DNA from: Stereum hirsutum FP-91666 SS1
Lineage: Eukaryota; Basidiomycota; Agaricomycetes; Russulales; Stereaceae
Reading direction: 5' to 3'
NCBI RefSeq assembly: GCF_000264905.1
Contig: NW_006763142.1
Span: 1,248,760 to 1,312,759, forward strand
DNA: 64,000 nucleotides
Below the pieces are notes generated by a model. The model did not search any database. It saw only the letters and a list, made by a program, of their open reading frames with translations, and had not been told where the DNA came from. The number at the start of each line of letters is the position of its first letter. Position 1 is the first letter of the stretch. The translations under genes and the position numbers were made by a program. Positions 11,289 to 22,963 of this stretch are shown here, piece after piece.

Positions 11289-12587
11289 CAATGAGATGTA
11301 CATCTTTCATCATTTTGCACCGTCTTTTGGCGGTCATCTCACTGGTTTCCGACCGTACAATGCTTGGCTATAAGGACCCTTCCTGACCTTCAAACATCTT
11401 CTCTTCGTGCGTTCACTCGTCCACTCACTCTGAAACGCGACTCTACCACGCCCGGTCGTAAGTGACTGACGCGCACGGCGGGGCCCCAGCTAGCCAGCCT
11501 CGAGCTCTGAGAGGCTTTTTTGCCTTCCCTCGACGATGCAGACGCCCGCATTTCATTTCTGTTACGGCATCCCGACTCTGCTATGACTCCCTTAAGAGCT
11601 TGCAGCTCGCACCTTGTGCGCACGTCCATCGCGCCGTAAGATGGCGGCGACGAGTGGCCGTCACCCGACGCGTTCTTTTAACTTGGCCCTCGAGTCTCAA
11701 GCTGGTGCACCTGTGAGTTCTTGCCTTACGCATCCAGGGCCAAGTCGTTCCACGTTCCTACCCCATAGGAGTCACGTTCCTTCATACTAGTGTTGTGCAA
11801 CGAAAGTACATCAGACTTTGGGCCCTCAGGAAATGGCACTGATGCTCTGGGTTAGCTCTATGATATATGTGCCGTGGTCTTTTGTACCACTTAACTGCCC
11901 GTGTCAGGGTTGTACGGTGTACGTATCAATGATGTCCATGATCTTCAATTCCACTTTCACGCTTTACTTACCCCTTCAGACCTTTCCCGCATCCCACAAA
12001 TCTTTCTCCGTCTGCTCTGATGCGTCGGGCCCGCTCTGTTGATGCCGACCTCGTGTAACTCGTTTCGAGTCTTTCGTATGAACACGGGGCTTGATATCCT
12101 CTCAAATCTCCTCCCTCTCTCCATCGACGGGTTGACCTCTCCGCCTGTACTTGCCTGGGAACGATGTGCAGCTGGTCACACACACGGGACCCATTTTGAT
12201 GGGAGTCACTTGCGAGTGTCCATCGTTGGCGTCGCATGTAACAAGACGATCCATGAACCATTTTTGACTCGTACATTCACCGGCGTTAGTTACGCCGGAG
12301 ACGATGCATCGTTTGGCGCCAAAGATACTTGCTCTGATGCGTGATTCACGGCATAGGCAACAAGGCACTCATTACCTCTCATTCATTCGATTACATCAGT
12401 CGTTTCCCGCTCAAATGACTGGTATGGGTACGCTGCATATTATAGTGAACGGTGCCGTCGCTCTGAGGGCTATAAAACCTCTCTGATATTTGGTGTTCCT
12501 TCCTCAGTACTCTTCGCAGTCCGGTATCCTCTTCTCTGCTCTCGATTCAAGCTTTTCGCCCTCCTAGCACCAGCACCGGAACCAGCC
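11289..12587. other. Intergenic sequence with LysM gene A promoter
   Basis: No gene is supported between the nuclear protein and LysM gene A. Small frames on both strands lack motifs. The only clear signal is the TATA box of the LysM gene at the right end. Confidence 0.5.
12471..12477 (+). promoter_or_regulatory. TATA box of LysM gene A
   Basis: TATAAAA lies 111 bp upstream of the ATG at 12588 and is followed by a pyrimidine-rich leader (TTCCTTCCTC, CTCTTCTCTGCTCTC), the usual fungal core-promoter arrangement. Confidence 0.6.
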
Positions 12588-13365
12588 ATGTTCGCCTCCC
12601 TCGTCGCTCTTCTTCCTCTCGCGCTCTTTGGAGCATTAGTGAACGCCCAATCCGACTGTGCGAGGAACTATACGGTTCGTCTAGGCGATGTCTGCGATTC
12701 GATTTCGGCAGCACAGAATGTTTCTACGTGCGTTTTTTCTCTTCTTTCTTTCTTTCGTCTTTCTGTTCCCTCTCCTTCTCCGACCCTCTCTATTCCTTGC
12801 ATTTTCTGTATTTTTCTTCCTGGAAGACCGTCCACAAGCTATGTGGAATTGTGCTAATTCAGGTTGCGTCGTATCATTGGCTCGTAGGTTCCAGCTCGCG
12901 AACGCGAACCCAACCATTAACGCGGATTGCTCGAATTTGGCTCTAGGCGAGGTCAGCCTTCCACCATATATACCAAACGCTCCACCTCCTACCTTCTCCT
13001 CTGCTAACCACATCCCACACCTATCTCCTGCATATAGCCTCTCTGCCTCGGAATCACCGGCCAAGACTGCACGACCACCCACGTCGTCTCCTCCGGCGAG
13101 ACATGCACGTCTATCGCTGATGGCGCTGGGATAGCGTTTTCGCTGCTCGTGGGGAATAACCCGAATGTGAACGCGGACTGTTCGAATATCTATCCGGGCG
13201 AGGTGCGGTTTCTTCTTGTTCTTGTTCTCCTTCTCGTTTTGTATGGCTTTGGGAAAGAAGTTCTGGTGGAATATTTTGCTGAAGAGCGTTGTGATGCGAT
13301 TATGATTGTAGGTGTTGTGCACGGCGTCGACCGCGATTGCGTACAACACGACGTCGAGCGCTTGA
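12588..13365 (+). CDS. Secreted protein with two LysM domains (paralogue A)
   Basis: Four exons (12588-12727, 12888-12951, 13038-13202, 13312-13365) give 140 residues. A signal peptide of about 20 residues (MFASLVALLPLALFGALVNA) precedes the mature start QSDCARNYTV. Two LysM modules follow: the first from YTVRLGDVCDSI to LALGE, the second from HVVSSGETCTSIA through NNPNVNADC to IYPGE and LCTA. Paired cysteines and the N-P-x-x-N-A-D-C pattern fit fungal LysM proteins. These bind chitin or chito-oligosaccharides in the extracellular space and either shield hyphae or mask chitin fragments. There is no catalytic domain. Exons 2-4 have exactly the same lengths and phases as paralogue B at 22028, which confirms the model. 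The second intron is flanked by a GGCGAG/GTCAGC donor. Confidence 0.9.
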
Positions 13366-14014
13366 AGGGGCGTAAATGGGTGTCCGCTTGAGTTTTTTGA
13401 GGGGTTGAAGCGATTAAGGAGGGATGACGATGGGATGGGATGACGATACTTCTTATTCTTTCTCTGGGTTTATTGGGCCGTTGGATGGACTGTGTCGGAC
13501 TTGAAATGGGGCAAAAGCAGTTACCGTTGGGTTCTCGTGAATGAATGGTTGGATGTTATATACTATCTAATGTGGGCTAGTCGCAAAGACGAGATCTCAA
13601 CGCTTTACAGCGTCGACCTCATCTGTCTCCGAGCACGTCGCAAGTTCAACGTTAAATGTTTGGGCCACATCGGGTAAAGCCGGGAAACCGACCACAGCTG
13701 TGTGGCACCAGCTCTGTGACCGCAACGTCGGATACTAACTCGTCTCCTTCGTCCTTCACTCCTCCTTTTCTTCTTTGCCAAAAAATGGACCGTTTAATCT
13801 GCTGAAAGTGTGCATAGAATCGTACAGAATCCCTTCAGCATGAAAGGGATGTGGTCAAATCTGATATCCTGGTATGTATGGCTTTTCAACCGTGGAATGT
13901 CAAATTCCAACTCGACTCGGTCCGTCGGATTTATACACTGACGATCGACCCGACTTTCATTCCTCCTCCACTAAATCCTTCACTACAGTCTTGAGTGCTT
14001 AGAATATTGTTACC
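13366..14014. other. Intergenic sequence, LysM A 3' flank to ribokinase promoter
   Basis: No gene or clear RNA is visible. The last 100 bases contain TTATACACTGACG and a C/T-rich leader before the ribokinase ATG. Confidence 0.4.
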
Positions 14015-15527
14015 ATGCCCGAACCCTCTCGCTGCCTTATTCGTGGCTCTATAAGTGAGTCGATATCGTTTCTTTTAGTCTCTGTAGTAGCACTGATTCA
14101 ACTGTGGCGTCGCATTCCAGACGTTGACGAATTCTTCCACGGTACGTCCGCTATGAGCCCAATTTTTCTCCATAACATCATAGTTCTTATGAATATGACT
14201 CTTATTCTTTCTACCCCGTTCAGTAAAAGACATCGTACGCCCCGGCGAGACGATCTCCTCGCACGGCCTCTCCAAACGCGCAGGCGGAAAAGGCGCGAAC
14301 CAAGCCGTCGCGGTCGCGAAAGCTGGCGCGTCGGCGGATCTCGTCGGAGCTGTGGGAGAGGACGGAACGTGGGTAAGGGAGTTGTTGAGGGAGAGTGGCG
14401 TGAATGTGGAGAGTGTGGAAGTCACGAAGGTGCGCTTTATTGTTTAGTTGTCGGTCGTTGGAAGTGTTCAGGGGCTGAGTGAGGATGTGTAGGAGTCGAC
14501 TGGGAGAGCGATCATTCAGCTTGCGGATTATGGCGAGAACAGTATCAGTGCGTCATTCTCTTCTAACATCCTCCATTACTTCTCTCACAAAATATCCATA
14601 TATTCAGTCCTGTTCAAAGGGGCGAACTTCGCACCCATCCCATCCAAACCTCTCCCCGCCTCCACAACCCACATCCTCCTTCAAAACGAGATCCCACTCC
14701 CCGAAACACTTCGCTACCTCTCCCTCGCTGCCTCCTCTTCCCCTCCCATCTCAACCATCTTCAACCCCTCGCCCATGCCTTCCGCCGACGAACTCCGCGC
14801 ATTTCCTTGGGATGGCTTGACATGGCTTATCGTGAATGAGGGCGAGGCTTCCGATTTGTATAGAGTGCTGGCGGACTCGTCTGCGACTTCGGATGCGTCG
14901 GGCTCGGTATCGGATGTCGGTGGGAGTGGGTTTGCTAGTAACGGCGGGAAGGCCTACACTGCACTGACAGCATATCCTAAAGTCCTCCAACTCGCGTCTC
15001 GAATCCCGAAAACCAATATCGTATGCACGCTCGGCTCTGCTGGCGTCCTCGCTTTAGTCCGCACCGCCTCTTCCCCTCGCTCCAGTCCAGAAATCATCTT
15101 TCTACCCGCCGCTAAGCTACAAGGCGGCAAACCGGTCGATACGACGGGTGCGGGCGACTGTTTTACGGGATATATGGTAGCAGGGTTGATGCAGCTTCGG
15201 GAACGGAGCGGGACGGGGGAGTTGACGAAGGAGGGGGTGGAGGGGGTGTTGAAGAGATGTGTTCAGGTATGTTGAATCTGCTGTTCTTTCACTTACACAG
15301 GCACACACTCTTCGTTTTTCCTCCTTTCTTCGTTTCTTTCATCGAGGTTCAATCATCGAATCTTTATCTTTTTTTCTGCTTTGACGAGCGCTGACCGAGT
15401 GTTTGACTGGATGCATGATGCATATGTATAGGCCGCGGGAATGTGCGTCGAGAAACGCGGTGCGATGGAGAGTATCCCATTGGCGAAGGAGGTCGATGAG
15501 AGGCTTGGGCTCGCACTCGGGTCCTAA
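14015..15527 (+). CDS. Ribokinase (PfkB family)
   Basis: Six exons (14015-14054, 14121-14141, 14224-14429, 14493-14547, 14608-15266, 15432-15527) encode 358 residues. Ribokinase phosphorylates D-ribose to ribose 5-phosphate with ATP in the cytosol, feeding the pentose phosphate pathway. The substrate-side PfkB signature GGKGANQAVAVAKAGA is present near residue 45, LLQNEIPL marks the middle, and the ATP-side signature DTTGAGDCFTGYMVAGL carries the catalytic Asp of GAGD near the C terminus. Length is slightly above the usual 300-330 residues because of a Ser/Gly/Ala-rich insert around residues 200-225 and a Ser/Pro insert near 275. Exon 2 is only 21 bp but is required by phase. It converges with the aldolase gene 0.8 kb downstream. 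A different pentose or sugar acid as substrate cannot be excluded. Confidence 0.88.
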
Positions 15528-16345
15528 GTTGAGCAGTAGACCCGGAATGTGATCGATGGCCCGGGTCCTCACCCTTATGTGCCAATCCTAATCAGCGTTA
15601 ATGAAAGGGCAGCTGCCAGTTCCTTTTCGAGATTCAGATCCATGGATTCTGAATATCTTGAATCCTCGGAATCAGTCCGGAAATGTGGGTTTAAATTGAT
15701 GTGGCACGGGGTGTCCATATTGTGAATGCGTATTTGCCGCAGCTTACCGCATTGTAGAGGTCGGGATATCTATGTTGCTGCCCTCGGGTTCCTCGTCGTG
15801 AGTAGACGTTGACTTTCTAACGCTGACCCTCTACCCAACTCGAGTAATCGAACAGTGGAATCGCGAAGCCATGCGTCGAGACGATTTGCCGGATATTCTT
15901 CCTACATACGCCTGCACACTGCACCTTCCCGGGCCCGTGCATCTTCTTCAAAGAGACAAGTCCCCGGTGGATTTCGAAACGTCGAGAGTCCGGCCGCGGA
16001 TCAGCATTGCTCCTTCCCGGAGGAGGTACGAGCACGTAGGACAATGTCCTTAGTTAGAATCGGGAGGAGCCCGTGAGTGTCAATATTTGTGCCTTGCCCA
16101 ACGTGCGTCTAATCATGGATGCGGGTAGATCTCTACCTAGCTGTTGCGGTTGCATCACATATCAATACCAAGCAAAACATGCGTATGTCCTCGGATATTC
16201 TGCATATGTTCGGTGCGAAAGGCCGGAGTCGTTCCAGATGAGTTTTTGTCGTGCCACAGCAGCCACTTCGTCCTTCTGAGTCTGCAGTTCTTTATCCATA
16301 CAACTAATATACATTTCTCTGCCAGCCCAATTTACAGACCGCCGC
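15528..16345. other. Intergenic sequence between convergent ribokinase and aldolase genes
   Basis: This is the 3' flanks of two converging genes. No coding sequence is supported; short frames at 15800-16080 on both strands lack motifs. Confidence 0.45.
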
Positions 16346-17715
16346 CTACTTCGTATTATACCCCTTCACGCCCTCCACCGAGCTTCCCGTCGCAGTGTTC
16401 AAAGCAGCCGCGAAGCCGTCCGTGATGGTGTCGATGTCCGTCGTGACGCTGACCATGTCGAATCCCTGGGCGAACCGTTTTGCGGCTTGTTCACCGGTTA
16501 GGCCTAGAGTTATAATGATGGCAATGGCCGAGGGTCAGGAACAGATCTCTCATGGTCAAAGAGTGGGTGGATAGAACGGGAGAGGAGGGCCGGGGAGAAA
16601 GAGCAGACAGAGAAAGCAGACGCACAGAAGATCGCAGCGGTCTTGCCTGCCTTCTTCGCTGAGGCGAGAATCTTAGCGATAGCCGCCTCATGCGCCTCAC
16701 TCCCAAACTCGACGCCCATTGACAACGCAAGGTCGAATGGTCCGATCTACAAACACACCTTCTCATCAGTACCAGCCACAAACTCAATCTACCACCGCAC
16801 CTATCCTGCGAGCGAAGATAGGAAGGATGAGGGAGGTAGAGGGACATACGAAAGCGACGTCGATCCCCGTGGCACAAATCTGGTCAATCTCCTCGACGGC
16901 CTGAGGATGTTCGATCTGCACGGCAATGACGAGGTCTTCGTTCGCGCGGGCTTTGTAGTCACCTCCCAGTGCGCCCGCTGCGTGCGTGTACATAGGACCG
17001 AAACCACGGATGCCTACTGGTGGGTATTTTGTGGCGAGGACGACCTTGCGGACGAGTTCCTGTGAGGTGACGAACGTATTCGGTGGTCATGGACGGGTGT
17101 TCATTAGTTCATGATCTTTGGGTCGGTGTCGTGTTTGGAGAGAGGTGAACGTACGGCGTTATTGGCCATTGGGACCATGAGACCATGGGCGCCAGAGTCG
17201 AGAGCTCGCTGTGCCACGGTGGCGAGGGTGGTGTGGCGCTCAGTCAGTCACTGATGAGAAAAGGACGGAGATTGCGACTGATATCTACCTTGATGAGCCA
17301 CGGTTCTTCTGCTGGGACACGAATCAGAGGAGATGCTCCGGAAGAGGCGATGGCGTTGGTGAGGTCGTAAAATTGGGAGTCTGAGGTGGCTGATGAGTGT
17401 TACAGCAGCGGTGAAGTGGCGTTCGGCTACACACCGGTTATCAAGCCATGCTCTACGAGCCACGTCCAAGATCAGATTGGGATTATACTCAGTGAGTACT
17501 CTGCCCTCGTACCTGCGTCAATCAGCACCCATGAGATGTTGTTTGTACGGGCTATTGTTCGTGCGATAGCAGTACTACAGCCCATAACATCAGATGGATG
17601 TGTACGCTCAGGTTCAGACGGAAACGAATCCTGCTCACCTCGGAAGAGTGAGCCATGCACCAGCCGCTTTCTCGCCAGCATTCAGCTTGTTTCGCAGAGG
17701 GATTTCGAAAGGCAT
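16346..17715 (-). CDS. HpcH/HpaI-family aldolase (2-keto-3-deoxy acid aldolase type)
   Basis: Eight exons (17715-17639, 17574-17513, 17452-17435, 17380-17289, 17208-17155, 17059-16850, 16746-16626, 16503-16346) encode 263 residues. Family members are cytosolic class II metal-dependent aldolases that split 2-keto-3-deoxy acids to pyruvate plus an aldehyde. Signatures in order are WVLIDAEHGLITD (with the catalytic-loop His), IRVPAEEPWLIKRALDSGAHGLMVPM, FGPMY, VIAVQIEHPQAVEEI (metal-binding Glu region), GIDVAFIGPFDLALSMG (metal-binding Asp region) and AAIFCLTGEQAAKRFAQGFDMVSV. Exon 3 is only 18 bp but supplies EHGLIT, so it is needed. The gene starts 541 bp from the sugar transporter, transcribed divergently, which suggests co-regulation. 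The exact substrate cannot be read from sequence. Confidence 0.9.
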
Positions 17716-18256
17716 ATTCGTCGTCTGCGTCGTTCGCTCGGTCGTGAGAGCTTCATCTCCTTCGTGCGAGGGTTGTTATAAGGCGTGAACGAATGCGTTC
17801 AGTCCGGAACGCGATCCGCACTTCCGTCCGACTGCATACCGTGACATCCCTACACACAACATTGTTCCGGAACATTGGCAACTGTTTTCTCTGCATAAAA
17901 CGCTGGCTATTGGAAGTTGCAGCCCACGGCACGGACTCACGGACGTTCGCAGCTATGGTGCCGAGTCATCCCCCCGCTTCCCCAGTTGACCCCGCTCAAC
18001 GAGGTTGTTTTCGTCCCGTCTTTCTCGGTCCGCCCCGCAAAGCCCCGCCCCCACAACTGTTCAACGTTTAAGCATGTTTCCTATTTCATGACAGTGCGGG
18101 GCACCGGACCTGTGAAGCAGTTGGAACTTGGCGAAGGATGGACATGTGCCTGGCAGGTGAAGGCAGCGAATATAAGACAGACGATTTGGATGGACGCGGA
18201 GGGCGAGGAGAGTCTCTTTACGAAAGTCTTCGACTTCCTCGACCTTCATCATCATC
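17716..18256. promoter_or_regulatory. Shared divergent promoter with seven CreA/Mig1-type sites
   Basis: This 541-bp region separates the aldolase ATG (minus) from the transporter ATG (plus). Seven matches to SYGGGG, the site of the carbon-catabolite repressor CreA/Mig1, lie at 17972-17977, 17980-17985, 17990-17995, 18033-18038, 18043-18048, 18049-18054 (all as CCCCRS on the plus strand) and 18096-18101 (GCGGGG). A TATA-like TATAAG is at 18171-18176, 86 bp before the transporter start. Glucose repression of the transporter is the natural inference; whether the aldolase is also controlled is unknown. Confidence 0.65.
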
Positions 18257-20758
18257 ATGAGGTTCTATGTTGTCGCGTTGGGTTTGTTTGCGGGGTTGGG
18301 TGAGTGCTTTCTGGTCTATATCGCGCTGACTCGGAACTCGATACTGACACCGCTCAACCGTAGGGTCTTTCTTGTTCGGGTACGTGTATCTTTCTTTTGA
18401 CTCAGTGGGCCTCTTTACTAAGTTGACTTCATAACAGTTATGACACGGGTATCATCACGACGAGTATTGCACACCAAAGCTTCAAAGATTGTACGTTATC
18501 CCATACAATTCTGGAATCGAACTGACATTGTCTTCCTCAGATATGGGCAATCCCGGTTCTGCTGCGACGGGAGCTATCGTATCCACCTACATCGCTGGAG
18601 AGACCATCGGTGCTATATTGCAATCAGTTTTGGGAGATAGACTCGGAAGGAAACGTTTCATGGGAATGCTTTGTCTTGTCGTACGTCTCATATCTCGGGA
18701 CCCCAGCAGTTTCATTTAGTTTGTTCATTATATTGAGCGAACTCCTCACAGGTCACTGTTGGTACCGTCATCCAGACTGCAGCACAGAACTTCCCCATGT
18801 TCTTGGTCGGACGTATCTTAACGGGTGTCGCTGTGTATGTATTTCCGTTTGATCTTGATGTCTTATGTTCTGAACGCAGCGTCGTTGCTCAGCGGTGGTC
18901 TCGTCGGAACGGTCCCAATCTACAACTCTGAGATAGCGTCAGTCGTCACCTACTTGTCCTTGCATTCTGCTCTATCATCGACTTATGCTCCCCTCTGTTC
19001 TTTCAGTCCGCCAGAACATCGTGGTCTTATCGGTGGTCTTTCAGGGTACATGATCGGTATCGGTGGTTTCTTAGGTATGCATTTCAACGCCTAGACGTTA
19101 TTCAGTTTCTCTAACCCCAAAAACGACAGCAAACTGGATCGGATTCGCATGTGCACACGCCTCCAACGGTGCCTTCCAATGGCGATTCCCTCTTGCTCTC
19201 CAAATCCCTCCTGGCGTCATCCTTCTAATAGGCTTGATTTTCTTCCTTCCGGAATCGCCACGGTGGCTCATTCGTAACGGACGTGATGAGGAAGCAAAAG
19301 CAGCTTTCACGAAAATTAGAGGGGATCTCGACGGCGTGAGTGTTCTATTTGGTTTTTGTAGTGGATTAGAGATGCTGAGACTCAGTGGGCTGGTATAGCC
19401 GTCGTGTCACAAGGAGTTTACCGATATGCGAGATCAGATTATGTACGAGAAGGTGGGATGGTCTCTCGATGGTTAAATTCCTCGTTGGACTAAATATTTT
19501 CGTGTCTCGTTCTAGTCCACTGAGCTCTCCAGCTTCAAGGAGGCTTGGAGCAAATATAAGAGGCGTGTGATCATTGCCATCGCCACACAGACCATGACAT
19601 CCCTCACCGGTGTCAATGTTATCAGTACGTCCTTTGTATCGTCATCGCTTGGATTTCCAACATATGCTGATCATCTTCGAAGACTATTATCAGACGACGC
19701 TGTACGCAAAACTCGGTATCACAGGAAATGATGTATTATTGCTCTCTGGTATCTATGGTACCCTTGGCGTTCTCATCAACATCGTCTCGGTGAGTCTTTC
19801 TGCATCAATCTCTAAGGGATGTGTGGATCTTACTAACCATAAATGATCATAGCTTCGTCTGATCGACCGCTTCGGTCGTGTAAAACTCCTTGGATTTGGT
19901 GCTATGGGACTTTGCATCGACTTGGTCTACTCTGCGCTCAGTATGTCCCTTCTTCAAAACTGCCTACCGTCCATCCATTGATGAAGCTGTTCCGAAACTA
20001 GTGGCGAGGTTTTTCACCAACTCGGACAATAAAGTCGGCAAAGGTTTTGCCATCTTAGGAATCTATCTCTACACGAGCATCTATTGTACGTCTTCCGCAT
20101 ATTTTTTGCGCATGCTCTTCCCTCATACTCCCCGTGCACACAGATCTCGGAATAAACAGTACTACATGGCTTTACGGTGTGGAGATCCTGCCAATCTTCT
20201 TGCGTAGCAAAGTGTCCGTCCGACCTGATTCATTTCCACTCTTCATGGTTTGCTAATACGATCTTGGCTTTCTAGGACTGGAGCAGCATCGTTCTCGCAT
20301 TTCATTTGGAATATTGCTCTCACCGAGGCCGGTCCTAGCGCATTTGCTAACATTGGAGAAAACTACTACTGTACGTCTTTCCATCCTCCTCCTGATACCA
20401 CATCATTCCTGTCCGACAAACTTACATTTCATCAACGCACAGATGTGTTCGTAGTAACGACTTTCATATCCACGATATGCGTTTTCCTTTTCTTCCCCGA
20501 GTAAGCCTATTTTTTTTTATCTATACCTTTGCTATCACCACGGACTAAATGCTATCTGATTCGCTTTACAGGACGAAAGGCAAGACGCTCGAAATGATTG
20601 CAGCTGACTTTGGCGACAAAGTCGTCATGTCAGAATTCGATGTCGCTGCCGCAAATCGGGCAGATAAAATGGGTAAATCACAGATAGATGAGGAGAGAAT
20701 GGAGCATAGCGAAGCACCCTCTATTTCTGGGCCGGTAGAAAGGACTTACCTCGCATGA
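18257..20758 (+). CDS. MFS monosaccharide (hexose-type) transporter
   Basis: Seventeen exons, consistent in phase, encode 501 residues. The first is 18257-18299 and the last 20572-20758; internal ones include 18541-18680, 19130-19335 and 19516-19624. This is a twelve-helix sugar:H+ symporter of the plasma membrane. Sugar-porter signatures occur in order: GDRLGRKR after helix 2, GRILTGVAVGG and PIYNSEIAPPEHRG in helices 4-5, FQWRFPLALQ and PESPRWL before the central loop, TGVNVINYYQTT in helix 7, DRFGRVKLL, then PIFLRSKVTGAA and FPETKGKTLEM at the end of helix 12. The intron between VYSAL and the next exon could use an AAG acceptor at 19986 or TAG at 20001; I prefer TAG. Its promoter carries CreA-like sites. 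Substrate (glucose, pentose or other) is not resolved. Confidence 0.92.
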
Positions 20759-22027
20759 GGTTTCGGAAGGTCACATCTGTATTACTTGTTTTCTGTGATT
20801 TTCGCAGGAGGGTCCTGCTTGTTCTCTTTCGACTCATATCTATTCAATATATCTTCCCTTATACTTGAGATAAATTATGCTTAACACTCTGTGTTGTTGG
20901 GAGTTGCCTTCCTTCCTCCCTTCCACGAGCTTTGAATCGCTGAATACATATTCTCAACTCCGATTGCAGTTACGTAGAGGCGCTTTTCATCATGCACAGG
21001 CCAACTCCAAAGCCCTCATCTAGAGTCACAGCAGGCTGTAGCATCCTCGATATCCACAGCTGCAAACGGCAGATCTAGAGTTGTCAGGGTGAGCAGATTT
21101 CCGTTCTTGAACCCCAAGCCTGTATTTATTCCATCGCTATACAAGTGACTGTTTGGGTAATGATGTTGATATGCCCGTATATCTGTCCAGAGTCTAGGTT
21201 GCAACTGTTCATAGTTGCATAAGTCGACACTCTACATAACCCTCGGTGGATTATTTATAACCTCGTCAGATTTCCTTCTTTCCCGTCTGACTGTGCCTCA
21301 TAAGTACGTTGTTCCACTGCTGGTTCAGTGGGAAAACTGATGCTGATATATTGCTATTCATCCCCGGGATCAGGCTTGGTGTCGGACCTGCGCGTTTTCC
21401 AGAGTTTCAGAGTCAGTATGACGCTTTAACGCCACGAAGGGCGCCTCTATACCAACAGAGGTACGCCCGAGCGCCTACCCTGGGTGACTGGTAACGAGTG
21501 TACGAGCACGAATGTTCTCTTCCATACTGACTATCATTTTTTTTCGACACGGTTGAATAGTCGGGATGAAAACAATGCAGCTCGTGAGTTTTGTTCGGTA
21601 ATTGGTATGGTCGTGGGGCTCTTGCACCGGTTGATGCAGGCGAGTCAACGGGAATATCCTCCCTACTTCCACTCTCTCTAGTAGTTGCATCACTCCTGAA
21701 AAGTATTCTATCAAGATTCTCAAGGCACACGCCCTTTGCTTTCTCCTGAAGGCATACACTGACCGCGTCCTTTCCGGAAATCATTTCCGCAAAGTATACT
21801 CTTACTCGTTCTCGTATGATGCATCACTCGCATAGATCTTATGACTCGGAAAATGGACTGAGCATACCCCCGGAGAGGTAGTTTCTCCTCGGCTTGCATT
21901 TTTATTGCCTTCAGCGCGCAATGGCCTCAAGGTATATAAACAGATGAATCCAGCAGTCCATTTTGCATCAACTCGCAGCCTTCCAGTTCATTGCCAGTCC
22001 TCGATCCTTTTCCTACCATTGTTCACC
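20759..22027. other. Intergenic sequence with LysM gene B promoter
   Basis: No gene is supported. Short frames on both strands between 21000 and 21800 lack motifs. The right end carries the TATA box of LysM gene B. Confidence 0.45.
21933..21939 (+). promoter_or_regulatory. TATA box of LysM gene B
   Basis: TATATAA lies 95 bp upstream of the ATG at 22028, comparable in position to the TATA box of paralogue A. Confidence 0.6.
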
Positions 22028-22660
22028 ATGTTCTCCCTCCTGTCTATCCTTCCTTTCGCTCTTGCTGTCTACGCCCAGTCCGACTGTGCGCGTATTTACA
22101 CTGTGGTGACGGGCGATATATGTGATGCCATTTCAGTGGTGCACAACTCCTCCACGTTCGCATGGGCCCATTCCTGCTTCCTGTCTTCCTGAAGTATCTT
22201 GACTTTCGTCCTTACAGCTACCAGCTGGCGGCAGCCAACCCGGAAATAAACGCCGACTGCTCAAATCTATTCCCTGGCGAGGTACGTATACATACGTTGC
22301 CACATCCTTTGCGGGCTTTGCTCAGATATCGACGCCTCAATCCCCTTTTCCCCTGTGATAGACTCTCTGCCTTGGTCTCACAGGCCAGGACTGCACGAGC
22401 ACCGCCGTTATCACCAGTGGGGACTCATGCGCTTCTATCGCTGCTACGGCTGGCATTGCTGATAGCACGTTGTTGGCGAATAATCCGAATGTGAATGCCG
22501 AGTGCACTAACATCTATCCAAACGAGGTAGGATTGCTTTCGTTTCTCTCACTGATTTGAAGGATAGCTTTCTGACTAGTAAGCTTCGGTACTTCATCGAC
22601 GTATAGGTTTTGTGCACTGCCTCCACCGTGATTTCTTATAATACAACATCGAGCGCTTGA
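22028..22660 (+). CDS. Secreted protein with two LysM domains (paralogue B)
   Basis: Four exons (22028-22155, 22218-22281, 22362-22526, 22607-22660) give 136 residues. The signal peptide MFSLLSILPFALAVYA is followed by QSDCARIYTVVTGDICDAI, the first LysM. The second spans AVITSGDSCASIA, NNPNVNAEC, IYPNE and LCTA, and the protein ends in NTTSSA like paralogue A. Exons 2, 3 and 4 are 64, 165 and 54 bp in both genes, so they derive from one duplication. Introns here are shorter than in A. An extracellular chitin-binding role is expected, with no enzymatic domain. It lies directly upstream of a convergent small heat-shock gene. Confidence 0.9.
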
Positions 22661-22963
22661 GGACAGGTCGATGGTTCGAATCAGAGAAGCAAAAGGGGAG
22701 GATGAAATTTTTCGAATGTGGCGTATACTTTTGTTTGGGTAGTGAAGCGTGCATCAATCAGCAGTGTGGTATGGTTAACTACGGTTTTCACCTCGAATGA
22801 ACGCACAATGAGCGGAGATTCCATACTATTGAATGTGAGGGTACAGTAGTAGTGACAGTAATGCTACAGGACGATAGGTCGAAAGGGTGCAATGGGTGAT
22901 ATATGGTACAGTAGCGAAAGCTCGAGTCAAAGACCGATGTAAAAAGAAAGCAACGATCAACGT
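22661..22963. other. 3' flanks of convergent LysM B and HSP20 genes
   Basis: About 300 bp of intergenic sequence between two converging stops. No coding or RNA signal is seen. Confidence 0.5.

Noticed and set aside
10211..11320. 369-codon minus-strand frame rich in Ser and Pro
   Set aside because: It is the complement of the Asp/Glu-rich exon of the nuclear protein; runs of GAC/GAG read as serine codons on the other strand.
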